Source: Lathyrus oleraceus (Eukaryota; Streptophyta; Magnoliopsida; Fabales; Fabaceae). From it: a stretch of DNA of 64,000 nucleotides. Below, piece after piece: positions 1 to 12,301 of this stretch (position 1 is its first letter; every line of letters starts with the position of its first letter). The notes beneath the pieces were generated by a model. The model was not told the DNA's origin, did no database searches, and worked only from the letters and a program-made list of their open reading frames with translations. Position numbers and translations under genes: made by a program. The stretch spans positions 422,015,319 to 422,079,318 of the forward strand of contig NC_066584.1 of the NCBI RefSeq assembly GCF_024323335.1. Reading direction: 5' to 3'.

Positions 1-185
1 TCATAGAACTGCACCAATACACTCAACAATCCTTCAACTACATCAGCAGACAAGATGGACATAAGCTTCCCATGACGTTGTTTGAAGTCCAAGGGATCTA
101 ATACAAAAGATGCTAGCTTCCTTAACTCTTTCAAGTCTGGACATCTTAAATTGTACTTTTTAGTGTTCCTTCATCCACAATCCAT
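1..185 (-). pseudogene. N-terminal remnant of Ogre ORF1 (element A), runs off the window
   Basis: Read on the minus strand, one frame gives a stretch of about 50 residues containing CPDLKELRKLASFVLDPLDF and ending LSVLVQFYD at the window edge. This aligns in spacing and key residues with the N-terminal part of the intact ORF1 of element C (52812-54452), which has the same xxLLQFYD signature. The likely ATG is at 185-183, but a stop follows four codons later, so this copy is dead. ORF1 is the protein of unknown function that Ogre elements carry upstream of gag. The position fits: it lies downstream, in element sense, of the primer-binding site at 1031-1048. The assignment is by comparison within the window, and the function is unknown. 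Confidence 0.6.
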
Positions 186-1030
186 GGTCTGAAAATATTT
201 GCAAATGATACCTTAGTTCGTTGAAATTTTCGTGTGATGAATGTTATGATGCGTATTAATGCATGAATGCAACAATCACAAATAAGGGATCACACACAAG
301 GAAAGGAAACAAAGGTCAAGGGATGAATCAAGTCATTGTCAAGAACAATCATCCATTTTGGTGGATTATGGTTCTCACCTTATCAACACCCAAGTTCCAT
401 TGATATTGACAAGACTTGATTGGATCAACCAACAATCAAGGGTTTGTTGTGAGTCACGAGCACGGAGTCTGGGTAAGAACCATCCCATAGGAGTGAACTA
501 AGGATAAAAACCTGTAGATCATGTTCTGAAAAGTTCCCAAAGTCTTAATCCCATCTATCAGATATTACAGGTTTAGATGACTGACTCATCGACCCATAAT
601 TTTCTCAAGAAAAACTTGTCTGAGTGTAGTATCGTGTAACAATTGTTATCAAGTCTACACCTGAACAGTTTCAGCACTACGTCCTAAAAAGGCCAAGATG
701 GGTTAGGTGTTCTAAGTCCTCAGCTTCTCAGAACCAACTAGAAATAATAATGTCTAACCACAAATACTTGTGTGACATTTCCAAATCCAAAGGAGTCACC
801 ACTGAGCAGATGGATCTCAAGCCAACTTGTTAAGGACTACTCCACACAAGTCGAACATGACTATACCATCCTCCTATCTTAATTGCACTCAAGTTCGGGT
901 TAGAAATTATCTCACCACTCATAGATCACCAATCACAACAAGAATATTATATCACACATACATATATACAAACATCACATATATACAAATGTATTCACAC
1001 AAAAAGTAGGCTAAACCCACTGGAGACTAC
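186..1030 (-). other. 5' leader of Ogre A between primer-binding site and ORF1
   Basis: Non-coding stretch in element sense between the primer-binding site and the ORF1 remnant. The equivalent leader in element C is 54453-55266. No open frame of note: the 827-1009 frame is low complexity (TATA-rich). The leader presumably carries packaging or translation signals, but none can be recognised by eye. Confidence 0.6.
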
Positions 1031-1048
1031 TCCCCAGCAGAGTCGCCA
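1031..1048 (-). promoter_or_regulatory. Primer-binding site, tRNA-Arg type (element A)
   Basis: On the minus strand this reads TGGCGACTCTGCTGGGGA, complementary to the 3' terminus of a plant tRNA-Arg including CCA. It lies 9 nt inside the LTR end at 1058. The same 18-mer occurs at 55267-55284 in element C. A tRNA-Arg primer is characteristic of Ogre elements (established knowledge). It fixes element A as minus-strand and shows that the LTR to its right is the 5' LTR. Confidence 0.9.
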
Positions 1049-1057
1049 CTTAATTTC

Positions 1058-4000
1058 TGTAGCGAGAAATTCATGATCATCAAGCTATTGACAAGATAGA
1101 GATCAATTAACAAGAGTCGCCACCGCGCTTTTATTGTTTCCAAGGGAAAAGGGAAAAAGTACGAACAAAACCCAAATAGTAAGAAGTTTTCAAATAAAAA
1201 CTAATAAAAGTCAGAGATCACAGGTAAGGCGGTTGGTTACACAGAGGGAAGGTGTTAGCACCCAAAGTGTCTTAGGTACTCCTAGGGAGCCCTTTTTGTG
1301 TCCATATGTATTTTGTACAAAGTGATGTTTACAAACAAATAGAATGGGGGGATGAGAAGAGAATTCATTAATTATATTTTTGTGTTTGACAAGACCTTCG
1401 GTCTTGTGGCTACGTACCAACATAAAAATGAGGGTAAAAACTTCGTAGTTCATGCTACAAATTTCAAAATGAGTATGTTGGTTTTAAGTCAAGTATGATT
1501 AAGTTTTGAAAGGCACAAAGGCCTAAAATGATTTGAATGAGTTAGCTCTTTTTGGCCTTTTGAAAGTTTAAGTCAATTATGATTAAGTTTATTTACAAAT
1601 TTGACTTAATAAAATAAGTTTGAAAATGCAATGGCATAAGGCCAAAGTTTCTATCTTTTGCAAAAGTGGTCAAAGTTTAGAACAAAGTAGTTCACACAAA
1701 GAAGAGTTTGAAAATGGAGGGAGAGCTTTTGAAATTAAAGAAATGGGGAGAAGATGAATAGACTACCCTATGTACAAAATTTAAAAGTTAAAAGTTGAAA
1801 AGATCAAACAAACAAAGTATATACAAACAAAGTATATCACACAATATGGTCCAAATGGACAAAGTGAAAATTACATTAACATAAACAATTAGAATGATAT
1901 GTACAATGGCAAATGATATAAAATACTAAAAGTAAATTGCATTAAAGTAAAGACGTGAAATTAAAAGTTAATGGTTAGTAAGTTAGAAGTTAGGTTTGCT
2001 CTGCTTTTGATTTTAAGACATCCTTTGGAGAACACTCAGCCCACTTGCCACAAGCATGGATCATTGAACCAAAACATCTTCCAAAGGAAGGAAAGAAGGC
2101 AAAGTTTCCACAAAATACCATGGAAGAGGGGAAACTTACAACCTCATTAACTGGAATGCTTATGCCTTTTGTGTCACAAATTTAGCTCTATGTTAAGCAA
2201 TCATAATTGGACTTATGTAGAAGTCACAACTATTTGAGGTCGGGCAATAGACTTTTGGTGTTAATGCATGTTGGAGACATAGTATTATGAACTATGCTAA
2301 TTAAACATACCACACACAAAAAATATGCGAAAGGTGTGGCCGAATCTCATCCATACTCATGTTAATCTTTCAATCAACTAGAATTAGGACTTTGAGATGT
2401 CATTGGCCAAATGGAAATGAATGAATGAAGAAGGGGAATTAGACGAAGAGGGAAAAGGGATGAATAAGATCACAAATTGGTCAAAGGAGGACTTTTACCA
2501 AATTAATATCATTCATTCATTTTGGGAGATGGAATGTACATTCCATCAATCCCCTAAATCCAATGATATTAACTTGACAAAGTCAATCAACCTTGACCAA
2601 GGCCCAACAACAAATAAGAAACTCAATTAAGTCAATATAAATGGTCAACATAATTAATATGGCATTTATTCAATTAAAAATAATAAAATAATGCATTAAA
2701 TTTAAATATGCTTTGTCCAAATCCTAAAATCTCATCAAAACACCAAATAAATGGCCATGAGATTTATCATAGGTCAAACAAGGTCAAAGGACCTTGGAGA
2801 AAAAATTTCATAATTTTTGGACACTTAAAAATATTTTTAAACAATTAAAAACAACCGAAAAATTAATTAATTCATGAAAAATATTAATAATGATCCAAAC
2901 AATTTTTTTAATTCCGAATATGAAAGAGAAAAATATTTGGAAATTTTTGGTGAAAGTCCCATATTTTTTGGATCAATATTAAATTTATTATGAATTATTG
3001 AAGAAAATGGAATTAAAATGAAATTCAGAAAATTCAAAAATACGTGGACCATCAGATCTCCGTCATTAATTGAGGTGGCCGATTTGATGATCCAAAACAC
3101 GCGTTCCATGTACACTGAGTCAACTGTGTTGCAAAAGGAGTAATAAAAAAAATGGTCCAGATTATAATGTGGAACTTGGATCAAGTGACTCAGACTCAAG
3201 ACACATCATCATCGGAGTCACAACTCCGGTTGTCTTCTCCGGTGAGCTTCACCGGACTGTTCTACATGAACCATCACTAAAATAAGAAACAAGGACATGA
3301 TCTTAAAGAAAAAACATCACTGAACACGAATATGACCGCCAATTCCTCCAATTCCAAATATATTGAGAGATGTGTGAAATTCAAAAATGAGGTTCATGAT
3401 CTGAGTTGCTTCGATTTGGCCTCAAATCAACTCAATCTTCTTGCCTACATTGGTGGACTTCACACAACTCAAGAATCAATGGAATTGAGCAATAAATTGG
3501 GAGAATCGAAGAGTTTAAAATTTCTGTAAATTACCTTTAGTGGAGGTCTGAACTTGCTAGATCTTGATCTGAATTGTGCTTGGCTTCACTTCACTTGCTT
3601 GCTGGAGAGGAATGGAAAGGCTTAGAAGCAATTCTCTCCTGGAGAATTGAATTCAAAAACAATGGAGATTCAAGCTCAAATTCACATGAATTTATCAGGG
3701 TTATCCTCTTAGAATGAAGGGTTTTTAATGGGGATTCAAAGCTGGCGCAATGTATGTGTGATTTTTGAGCAAATGCAATTGTATATATAGCCAAATCCAT
3801 GTGATATTTGCACACTCTTTTCAACCTTCCAAATTTGGAAAACGATGAAAGCATGGTGCATGGGCGCGTATAGGCCCATGAAATGATAGCTTGAAGTCCA
3901 AAATGAATGATCAGATGTATTGAAGCAAGCTTGGAATGCAAGGCAATTGAACATTGATGCTTGAAGTTGGATCCATGCTAAATGATATCAGCCTGTTTAA

Positions 4001-5303
4001 ACCATGTGCAACATATTCATTTCAAGTCCAAAATGAATGAATTTGATCTCTTTGGAAATGTGAGATCAAGGGGAACAAGTTTGATGTTGAACACTTTTTC
4101 ATTTGGAGCTTGGAACTTTGAGAAATTTGAGGTGGAAGTTTGGAAAAATTTGACATATCAAAAATTTTCTAAGTGTCAAGTCATATGTCTCAATATTCCA
4201 CCTTGCTTAACTTTTAATAGGAGCTTCAAATGAGAAAAGTGTGTTCATAAAAGTTGTATCTCACTCAAAGACCTTCAAAATGGTCACCAATTTCATTTCA
4301 TTTGGATTTTAAATGATAGAGTTATGCATTTTTGAAGTTTGGAAAAACCACTTGATCAATGGTATAGGTCAAAAGTGACCTATAATGTAGCCTCATATCA
4401 CATGTTCAAATAAGTTGAATTAGCTCCTACTTCAAACATAAAAGTTAAAGTAGACACATTGAATTTATTTTGCAACTTGGAAATCTTTCATCTCATAAAA
4501 ATTGAGCAAGTTATGGGCTTGGGAAGTTGACATTCAAATTAGGGTTTAGACAAAATGACCTATAATGTTTCAACATAGAAAATGATTTTCCAAGAAAAAC
4601 TAGCTCTAGGTCTCAACATGAAAGTTTGTTGGAATGTCATTTAGAGTAATTTTTCTCTTGGGTTCATTTTCATATGGTGAAAATTATAGGAGACAGGGTC
4701 TAGGGAGACCCAGTTTTGATCAGATGAATTCATCTGGCCAACCACCATCAACCAACTTGCTAACTTCCAATTATCTTGATTTTATTGGCTCATGGTATAT
4801 CATATATTCATAAGATGATTATATTTGAATTGTCCCTTGAGAAATTTGATCAATTGTTGAGATAGCTTGTTGGAGAAGTTACTTAAGATACCCAGTCAAA
4901 CTAGGGTTTCCAAGGAAAATCACCCTTAAACTCTTGAAGCAAACTTGATCAATATAACATGTGGATATCATTGGGACTCATATATGATGCTTATAACCAT
5001 TATTGCATCAATTTTTGGTTGTGCTCTTTGTTCACGAGGGTCTCAAACCCTAGATGTGATCAATGAATCAATGAGATCATGCCCTACCTATAAAAAGAGT
5101 TAGATAGATGCAAAGACATATTTTGGTATTTTAGTTAGTAAAATGATAATATACAAGTATGATATAATCAAAAATTGCTTGGTGATCTCCCCCAAAACAA
5201 ACCCAATGACAAAGGGCAAGGAGGATGCCAAGACATGATCCCAATGCTAATGCTTATGATGGAATTGCATGAGGGATCTTAGGGTCAAAATTGGGGTCTT
5301 ACA
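1058..5303 (-). mobile_element. Partial 5' LTR of Ogre A (long-LTR family)
   Basis: The LTR end is defined on the plus strand by TGTAGCG directly after the primer-binding site. The body is the reverse complement of LTR B1 (7845-12301) and matches E (21980-26525). Shared landmarks are the GCCACCGCGCTTTTATTG block near 1110, the GGCCTTATGCC-type block, a repeated BTC-AACAAGGTCAAAGG block near 2770, and the TTAGGGTCAAAATTG block at 5280. It stops at about 5303 after GGTCTTAC and lacks the first ~2.7 kb (in sense) of the family LTR. It joins LTR B1 head to head. No gene lies in it; the short open frames are incidental. Confidence 0.85.
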
Positions 5304-5308
5304 ATTTG

Positions 5309-8300
5309 TATTCAATGTAACCCTATTCCATGTAAATTACCATTTCCAACTTTTTAAAAATCTATGGAGTCTTGTAATTTACATACTACCACTCTATTAA
5401 ATAATATTGAGTTTGATCCAACTGTTTCCACTCTTATTTACTTTAGCCAAATAGTTTTAAATTTTATTATGATCAACTTTGAAATTAAAATTTTAAATCA
5501 AAAACATTTTCCTTTAACATATAAAAGCATGAATTTTAAGAGTAAGTAAAAAGAAATGTCAATAGCAACTCAAAAATGGAAAGCCCTGAGTGTGGAGCAT
5601 TGATGGCTCCCCCGAGCAGTTAACCTTCAGTTATCCCCAGTCGAGTTGGTCGATTCAGTTCCCATGCAGAGTGTTTGTCCCCAGCGGAGTTTGTGCATAA
5701 GTTCCCGGTAGAATCGGTGATTACCTAGACAATTTTGATCTCCAGCAGAGTGAGGAGGGTTTCCTCAATAGTTTGCGTAATGGCAATAGAACTTTGGTTT
5801 CCCCTACTAGTTGCGATCCGGCTCACTTCCAGTCAGAGTTTCCCCCTGGTTTCTGAGCAGATATTTGCATTTATCCTCTGTACGGCTGTCTCCCATTCAA
5901 TATGGTGTTGACTTAAAATTCCCCACAGATTCAATAACGTCTTCTTTCCTCAGCAGATCTCCTCCTTCCTCGGCTAGGGATGAGCCTGTGGGATGTTGAT
6001 TTCTTTTTTCTCCAGCATTTGTCTCCCTTTTTTGTGGATTGACTGAGGATTGTATCGATGATTCATTTTTGTGACACCTTTGTATCCTTTGCGATCGTTT
6101 TGTCAGCATATTCATCAATATACATATACATATACACTCATATCATTTCATAATTGCATAATCACATCATTACTGATTCATTGTTTGATATTCTCATTCT
6201 TTGTTATGGCGGTACTTTATCCCCATACAAGTTTGGTGTCTGTCCTCCCTCAATCGTAGAGTGTCAGCCCCTTAAGTAGAAAGACTTTAACCTTTCTCCC
6301 TTTCCCACTAAGTTATCTCCTCGTGGATGATTATTATTTCAGATTCCTCCCTAGTTGATTATCTAGATGGAATCACTCCCCTTGAGTTATATCCTCATAG
6401 GTTTGAGTCTTGATTGACCGTTTCTGTCTAGATCTCACCTAGATAGATGTTTTGGATCCCCTAAGAGTTTATTATCCAGTAACTGGTAATATGCTTCTTA
6501 GTTTGCAGTTTATTACTTTTTGCCCAATACCCGACAAAAGTACCCTTGTTTTAAGTCCCTAGTGGATTCATTTCTATGTTTCCTCTGAAGTCTATCCTTG
6601 ATATGTTCATCCTAATATGTTCATCCTAACCGATGACTGATATTTTTCCCCTGTCTGAGTTTATCCTTGATATGTTCATCCTAACCAATGACGGATATTC
6701 TCATCTTTGGTATTCTACCCAGTAGAAAGGTTGTTGTAATCCCTATTTTGTTCCCCAGAGAGTTAATCCTCTATATGTTCATCCTAATCGATGAAGGGTT
6801 GCCTTCTCTTTGTGGTCTTCTGCCCAGTAACCAGAAGTTGTAAATCCTACTTTCCCCCCTACAGAGTTAATCCTTGATATGTTCGTCCTAACCGATGACA
6901 GATTCTCTCTTTGATGGTATTCTATCCAGCATTCGATAAATGTAATTCCTACTTTTTGTTCAGTTGGTTTATCCTTGATATATTCAGCCTAACCGATGAA
7001 GGATATCCTCCTTAACATCGCCAGACAAGTATATCCTTGATATGTTCATCTTAACTGATGGCAAATTTTCTTTCCTTTGAGTTTATCCTTGATATGTTCA
7101 CTCTAACCGGTGATGGATATTCTCATCTTTGGTTTTCTTCCCAGTAACTGGTAGTTGTAAATCCTATTTTCTATAGTTCCCCCCAAGAAGGCTATCCTTA
7201 CCCAGGAACCGATAATGAGTATACCCTCTTGGAGGTTCCCCAACGAGTCATCCTCAATATGTTAATCCTAACCGATGACGGATGTCCTCTCTGTTAGATC
7301 TTTATTATCTTCTTACCCAGTAACCGGTAGTGGATAATAGATTTCTGCTCCTCCTGTGTTGAAGTTTATTTCTTCCCCCAGTTGAGTTGAGTGTGTATTT
7401 CCTTAGTGAAATCACTTTTTCTGCATGATCCAAGTGCGTCAGCTTTACCCTGATCTACTTGTTTCTCCTGTAGATGTTTTGTTCCCCCAGCTAAGTCTTT
7501 CCAATTTTTTATGGAATTCCTCTAATTCCCCCAACATTTCTTTAAGCTGTTGCTTAGCCTATGCGTAACCCTTTTATTCCTCCCAGAGTCTCTGTTTCCT
7601 CGGTGAGCTTTCCTTACAGAATGCATTACGCTCCTGCGGACTTTCGGTCGCTCTGATTTCTTTTCCTTTGTGGCAACATTTCCCCATAGAGAATTTACTT
7701 TCATATTCATATCATACGCATCATGAGGTCTCTTAGGGATCAAACTTTGTTTCTAGATGTTGTTATTTAAGCCCATCCTACTGAGTCGATACGAAGATTT
7801 TAACCTTCAGCTCCTAAATTAGAATGTCATTAAATAGGGGCAGTTGTAAAACCCCAATTTTGACCCTAAGAACCCTCATGCAATTTCATCATATGCATTG
7901 GCTAAGCCTTTTATTGGGTTTTATTTGGGAGAGATCACCAAGCACTATGTGATTGTATCATACTTGTATATCATTATTTTTACTAACCAAAATACCAAAA
8001 ATATGTCTTTGCATTTGCCTAACCCTTTTGTAGGTAAGGCATGATCATCATTGATCTATCAAGTCCACATCTAGGGTTTGAGACCCTCATAGCTAAGAGC
8101 ATAACCAAGGGTTGATTCAAAATGTCTCAAGCATCATATGTGAGCCCCAATGATCTCTACATGTTATATTGATCAAGCATTCTTCAAGAATTTGGAAGTG
8201 ATTTTACCTTGGAAACCCTAGTTTGACTAAGTGTCTTAAGTAACTCCTCCAACAAGCTATCTCACCAATTAATCAAATTTCTCAAGGTACATTTCAAAAT

Positions 8301-11300
8301 TCATAATCTTACGCATATATGATCTACCAGGATCCTAGAAAGTCAAGAGAACTGGAAGTTAGCAAGTTGGTCGATGGTGGTTGGCCAGATGAATTCATCT
8401 AATAAAAAATGGGTCTCCCTAAACCGTATCTCCTAGACTTTTCACCATATGAAACTCATTCCAAGAGTCAAGTTACTCTAAATGACATTCCAAACAACTT
8501 TCATGTTGAATTCTAGAGCTAATTTTGCTTGGAAAGTCATTTTACATGTTGAAACATTATAGGTCATTTTGTCTAAACCCTAATTTGAAAGTCAACTTCC
8601 CAAGACCATAACTTACTCAATTTTTATGATATGAAAGATTTCCAAGTTGCATAATCAAATTCAAGATGTATAATTCAACTTTTATGTTTGGAGTGAGAGC
8701 TAAATCAACTTTTATGATCATGTGATATGAGGATATATTATAGGTCATTTTTGCCCTAGACCATTAAACAAGTGATTTTCCTCAACTTCAAAAATGCATA
8801 ACTCTTTCATTCTAAATCCAAATGACATTAAATTGGTGACAATTTTGAAGGTATTTGAGAGAGATGCAACTTTGATGAAGACACTGTTCTCATTTGGAGC
8901 TCACATAAAAAGTTAAGTAAGGTAGAATATTGAGATATATGACATAACAGTTAGAAACATTTTCAACATGTTGAAATTTCCAAACTTCCACCTTAAAATT
9001 CACCATGATCCAAGTCCCAAATGGAAAAGTGTCCAACATCAAAGTTGTTTCCCTTGATCTAAGATTTCCAAAGAGTCATATTTCATGCATTTTGGATGAA
9101 GTTTGCTAGGGCTGCGCATGGTCTTAACATATCTGCATCAAGTGGAAAAATCAAATGTCCAAAACTCCATTTCACATTGCCTTACCATTCAAGCATCATT
9201 TGAACTTCTATACAGTTGTAATTGGATCAAATTGGATTGCTTCATGGGCATGTACATGCCCATGCAAGCTTGTGCATCACTTTGCCAAATTTAGCAAATT
9301 TTCAAGTGTGCAATTATCAATCCCAAATGCTATAAATACAAGGCCTAGGAGCTCATTTCAAACACACCTTGCACGCCAGCTTTGTCCTCCAATTGAAACC
9401 CTCACAATTCAAAGGAAAACCTGAGAATTTTCAACTTGAAAATTGAGTTTAAATCGCACTGTTTGGAGATTCAAAACCTCCAGGATCCAAAGCTTTGTTC
9501 CATTGCCAAACCACTTCTGCAAGCTCCTCGAGTGTGATCAAGTCAAGTTTGAAGCAAGCAAGATCCAGTTTTGTACAACATTGAAGGTAATTTTTAGAAA
9601 TCTTCTTCTCGTCGATTCTCACTTAATTCTCATCATTTCTCTTGGATTTTTGGTTGTCTGAAGTCCTACCAAGGTAGGCTAGAAGATTCAGTTGCTTTGA
9701 GGTCAAATCGAAGCAACCTAATTAACACACCTCAAAATTCAACTCCTCATATCTTTATATATATTTGGATTTAGTTGAAATTGAGGTCAGATTCGTGCTC
9801 TACGCCATTATTTCTTTCATATCATGTCCTCCTTTTTCATTTTTCTGATGGTGATGACTGAACCAGTCCGGTGAGCCTCGCCTGAGAAGGTGACCGAAGT
9901 TCCAGCATCAGTGGTGTGCTGGACAGGTTCTGAGGCATTGATCTCATTTGAAATGTTTCAATCTCACATGTTGGTTTTGATTACCATTGGTGTGGCGCGC
10001 TGACTCAAGTGTACCATGGAGAGTGCATTTTCATCCACTTGATTTGCCACCTCAATTAATGAGGGAGATCAAGTGGTCCACATTTTTTCTGATTATTTGA
10101 ATTTCATTTAATTTGTTTTATTTTCATTAATTCATATTAAATTTAATATTGATCCCAAAAATATGACAGTTTCACCAAAAAAATTTAAATAAAATCCTCT
10201 TTCATATTTTGAATTAAAACTATTTTTTGGATCATTATTAATATTTTCATGATTTAATTGATTTTGTGAATATTTTTAATTGTTTAAAAATACTTTTAAG
10301 TTTCCAAAAAATTTGATTTTTTTTCTCTAAGGTCCTTTGACCTTGTTTGACCTATGATAAATCTCATGGCCATTCCTTTAGTGTTTTAATGAGATTTTAG
10401 GAATTTGACAAACCATATTTAATTTAATGCATTATTTTTAGTATTTTTAAATTGAATAAATGCCAAAAAAAATTGTTGAGCCATTTTAATTGTTTGTATA
10501 AGTTTGACTTGTGTTGTTGGGCCTTTGTCAAGGTTGATTTGACTTTGTTAGGTTAAGATAATTGGATTTAGGGGATTGATGGAATGTACATTCCATCTTC
10601 CAAAATGAATGAATGATCTTAATTTGGTAAAAGTTCTCCTTTGTGTAATTTGAGTTTTGATCTATTCCCCTCCCTCTTCATCTAATTCCCCTTCTTTATG
10701 CATCCATTTCATTTGGCCTATGATATCTCAATGTCCTAAGGCTAGTTGATTGCAAAATCAACATAAATATGGATGAGATTAGGCCACCTCTTTTGCATAT
10801 TCTTTTTGTGTGTGGTATGTTTCATGAGCATAGTCCATTATATTATGTCTCTAACATGCATTAACACCAATATTCTATTGCCCGTCCTCAAATAGTTGTG
10901 ACTTTTACAGAAGTCCAATTACGATTGCTTAACATAACACTAAATTTTTGAAACAAAAAGGCATAGCATTCTAGTTAGTAAGATTATAAGTTTCCCCTCT
11001 TTCATGGAATTGTGTGGAAACCTGGCCTTTTTTCCTTCCTTTGGAAGATGTCTTGGTTCAAGCATTCACTTTGTCCACTTGGACCATATTGTGTGATATA
11101 TCTTGTTTGTGCATATTTTGTTTGCTTGTGTCGTCTTTGACCATTAATGTACATAATAAGAACAAAAACCCTAAAAAACTATTGTGTGGATTATTGGTTT
11201 GATCTTCGGCAATTGGACTTAGAATTTAGACAACATCCCTATGCAAAAAGACTTGGCCAATAACAACTTTCATGTAACTAAGTGCTTGCAATTTGAAACT

Positions 11301-12301
11301 TCATCCAATACACCATTCAAGAACCATCTGAGTTCATCTGCAACATGATCATTATGAAGCTGTTATTTTGAATTTGTGACTTGTGGAGTTCATCTGCTAC
11401 ATAGGCCAATTTAAAGAGGATTATGGAGTGGCTAAATCTTAGATGTGGCTATCTTTACTTGATGCCTCACTCTTCAAGTTAATATGTTATGAATTGTTTG
11501 TTGCTTGATTCTAATCTCCAAGGGAATTTGGGTTTCTATATGGCATTCTTGCCTATTGGATTGCAACCCATTGCTTAGATCTTTTCAGCTCTTAAGTTTT
11601 AAATTTACGCTTAGGATTAGTCTCTTCATCTCCTCCCCATTTATTTAATTTCAAAATCTCCCCCTCTTTTTAAAAACTTCTTTGTTTGTACTTGTTTTTT
11701 TCTAAACATAGACCATTTTGAAAATTAGAAACTTTGGCCTTATGCCATTGCATTTTCACACTTCTTTTCTTAAATCAAACTTGTAAATAAACTTAACTAT
11801 ACTTGACTTAAAATCTTCAAAACCCAAAAAGAACTAACTCATCCAAACCATTTTCTAGGCCCTTGTGCCTTTCAAACTTAATTTTTGATTAAAAGCAATG
11901 CATCGACTTTGAAATTTGTATCACGAACTACGAGGTTTTGATCCCTCATTTTTATGTTGGTACGTAGGCACAAGTCTGAAGGTCTTGTCAAACACAAAAA
12001 TATAATTAATAAATTCTTTTCTCATCCCCCCATTCTATTTTTTTGTAAATATCACTTTGTACAAAATACATATGCACATAAGAAAGGGCTCCCTAAGAGT
12101 ACCTAAGACACTTTGGATGCTAACATCTTCCCTCTGTGTAACCAACCCCCTTACCTATAATCTCTAGCATTTATTAGGTTTGATTTGGAAACTTATTATT
12201 TTTGGGTTTTGTTCGTACTTTTCCCTTTTCCCTTGGAAACAATAAAAGCGCGGTGGCGATTCTTGTTATTTGATGTCTTACTTATCCATAGCTTGATGAT
12301 C
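5309..12301 (+). mobile_element. Near-full LTR of the same Ogre family, plus strand (LTR B1)
   Basis: Orientation is opposite to A. It begins with a segment shared with the sense strand of E near 28890 (ATTCAATGTAxCC, then CCATGTAAATTACC). It then runs through the CCCCAG-rich and ATGTTCATCCTAACCGATGAC-rich tracts (5580-7500), the GGGGCAGTTGTAAAACC block at 7837 and the long AT-rich body, to the GCGCGGTGGCGA block at 12250. The last ~15 bases of the LTR, ending in GCTACA, are missing. There the sequence jumps back to an internal LTR position. About 7 kb is extremely long for an LTR but matches E. No coding content recognised. Confidence 0.8.
5580..7500 (+). repeat. tRNA-Arg-3'-end-like and ACCGATGAC repeat tract in LTR B1
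   Basis: Two interspersed degenerate motifs fill this part of the LTR. The first is like TCCCCAGCAGAGT (e.g. 5678-5690 and 5739-5751, each 12 of 13 identical), the same sense as the tRNA-Arg 3' end. The second is a unit of about 36 bp, ATCC-TTGATATGTTCATCCTAACCGATGAC-GGAT, seen about eight times between 6590 and 7275, often with CAGTAACCGGTAG in between. The flanking ATCC/GGAT arms are complementary, and in one copy they change together to CATCC/GGATG (about 7240-7275). Function unknown. Confidence 0.65.

Noticed and set aside
827..1009. 60-codon plus-strand frame
   Set aside because: Low-complexity TATA/ACAT sequence in the leader of element A; no support as a gene.
1031..1048. tRNA-Arg gene fragment
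   Set aside because: Only the 18 terminal bases match and they sit next to an LTR end; it is the primer-binding site.
4900..5060. Telomere-like AGGGTTT motifs
   Set aside because: Isolated AGGGTTT/AAACCCT words are scattered in the LTRs without tandem order.
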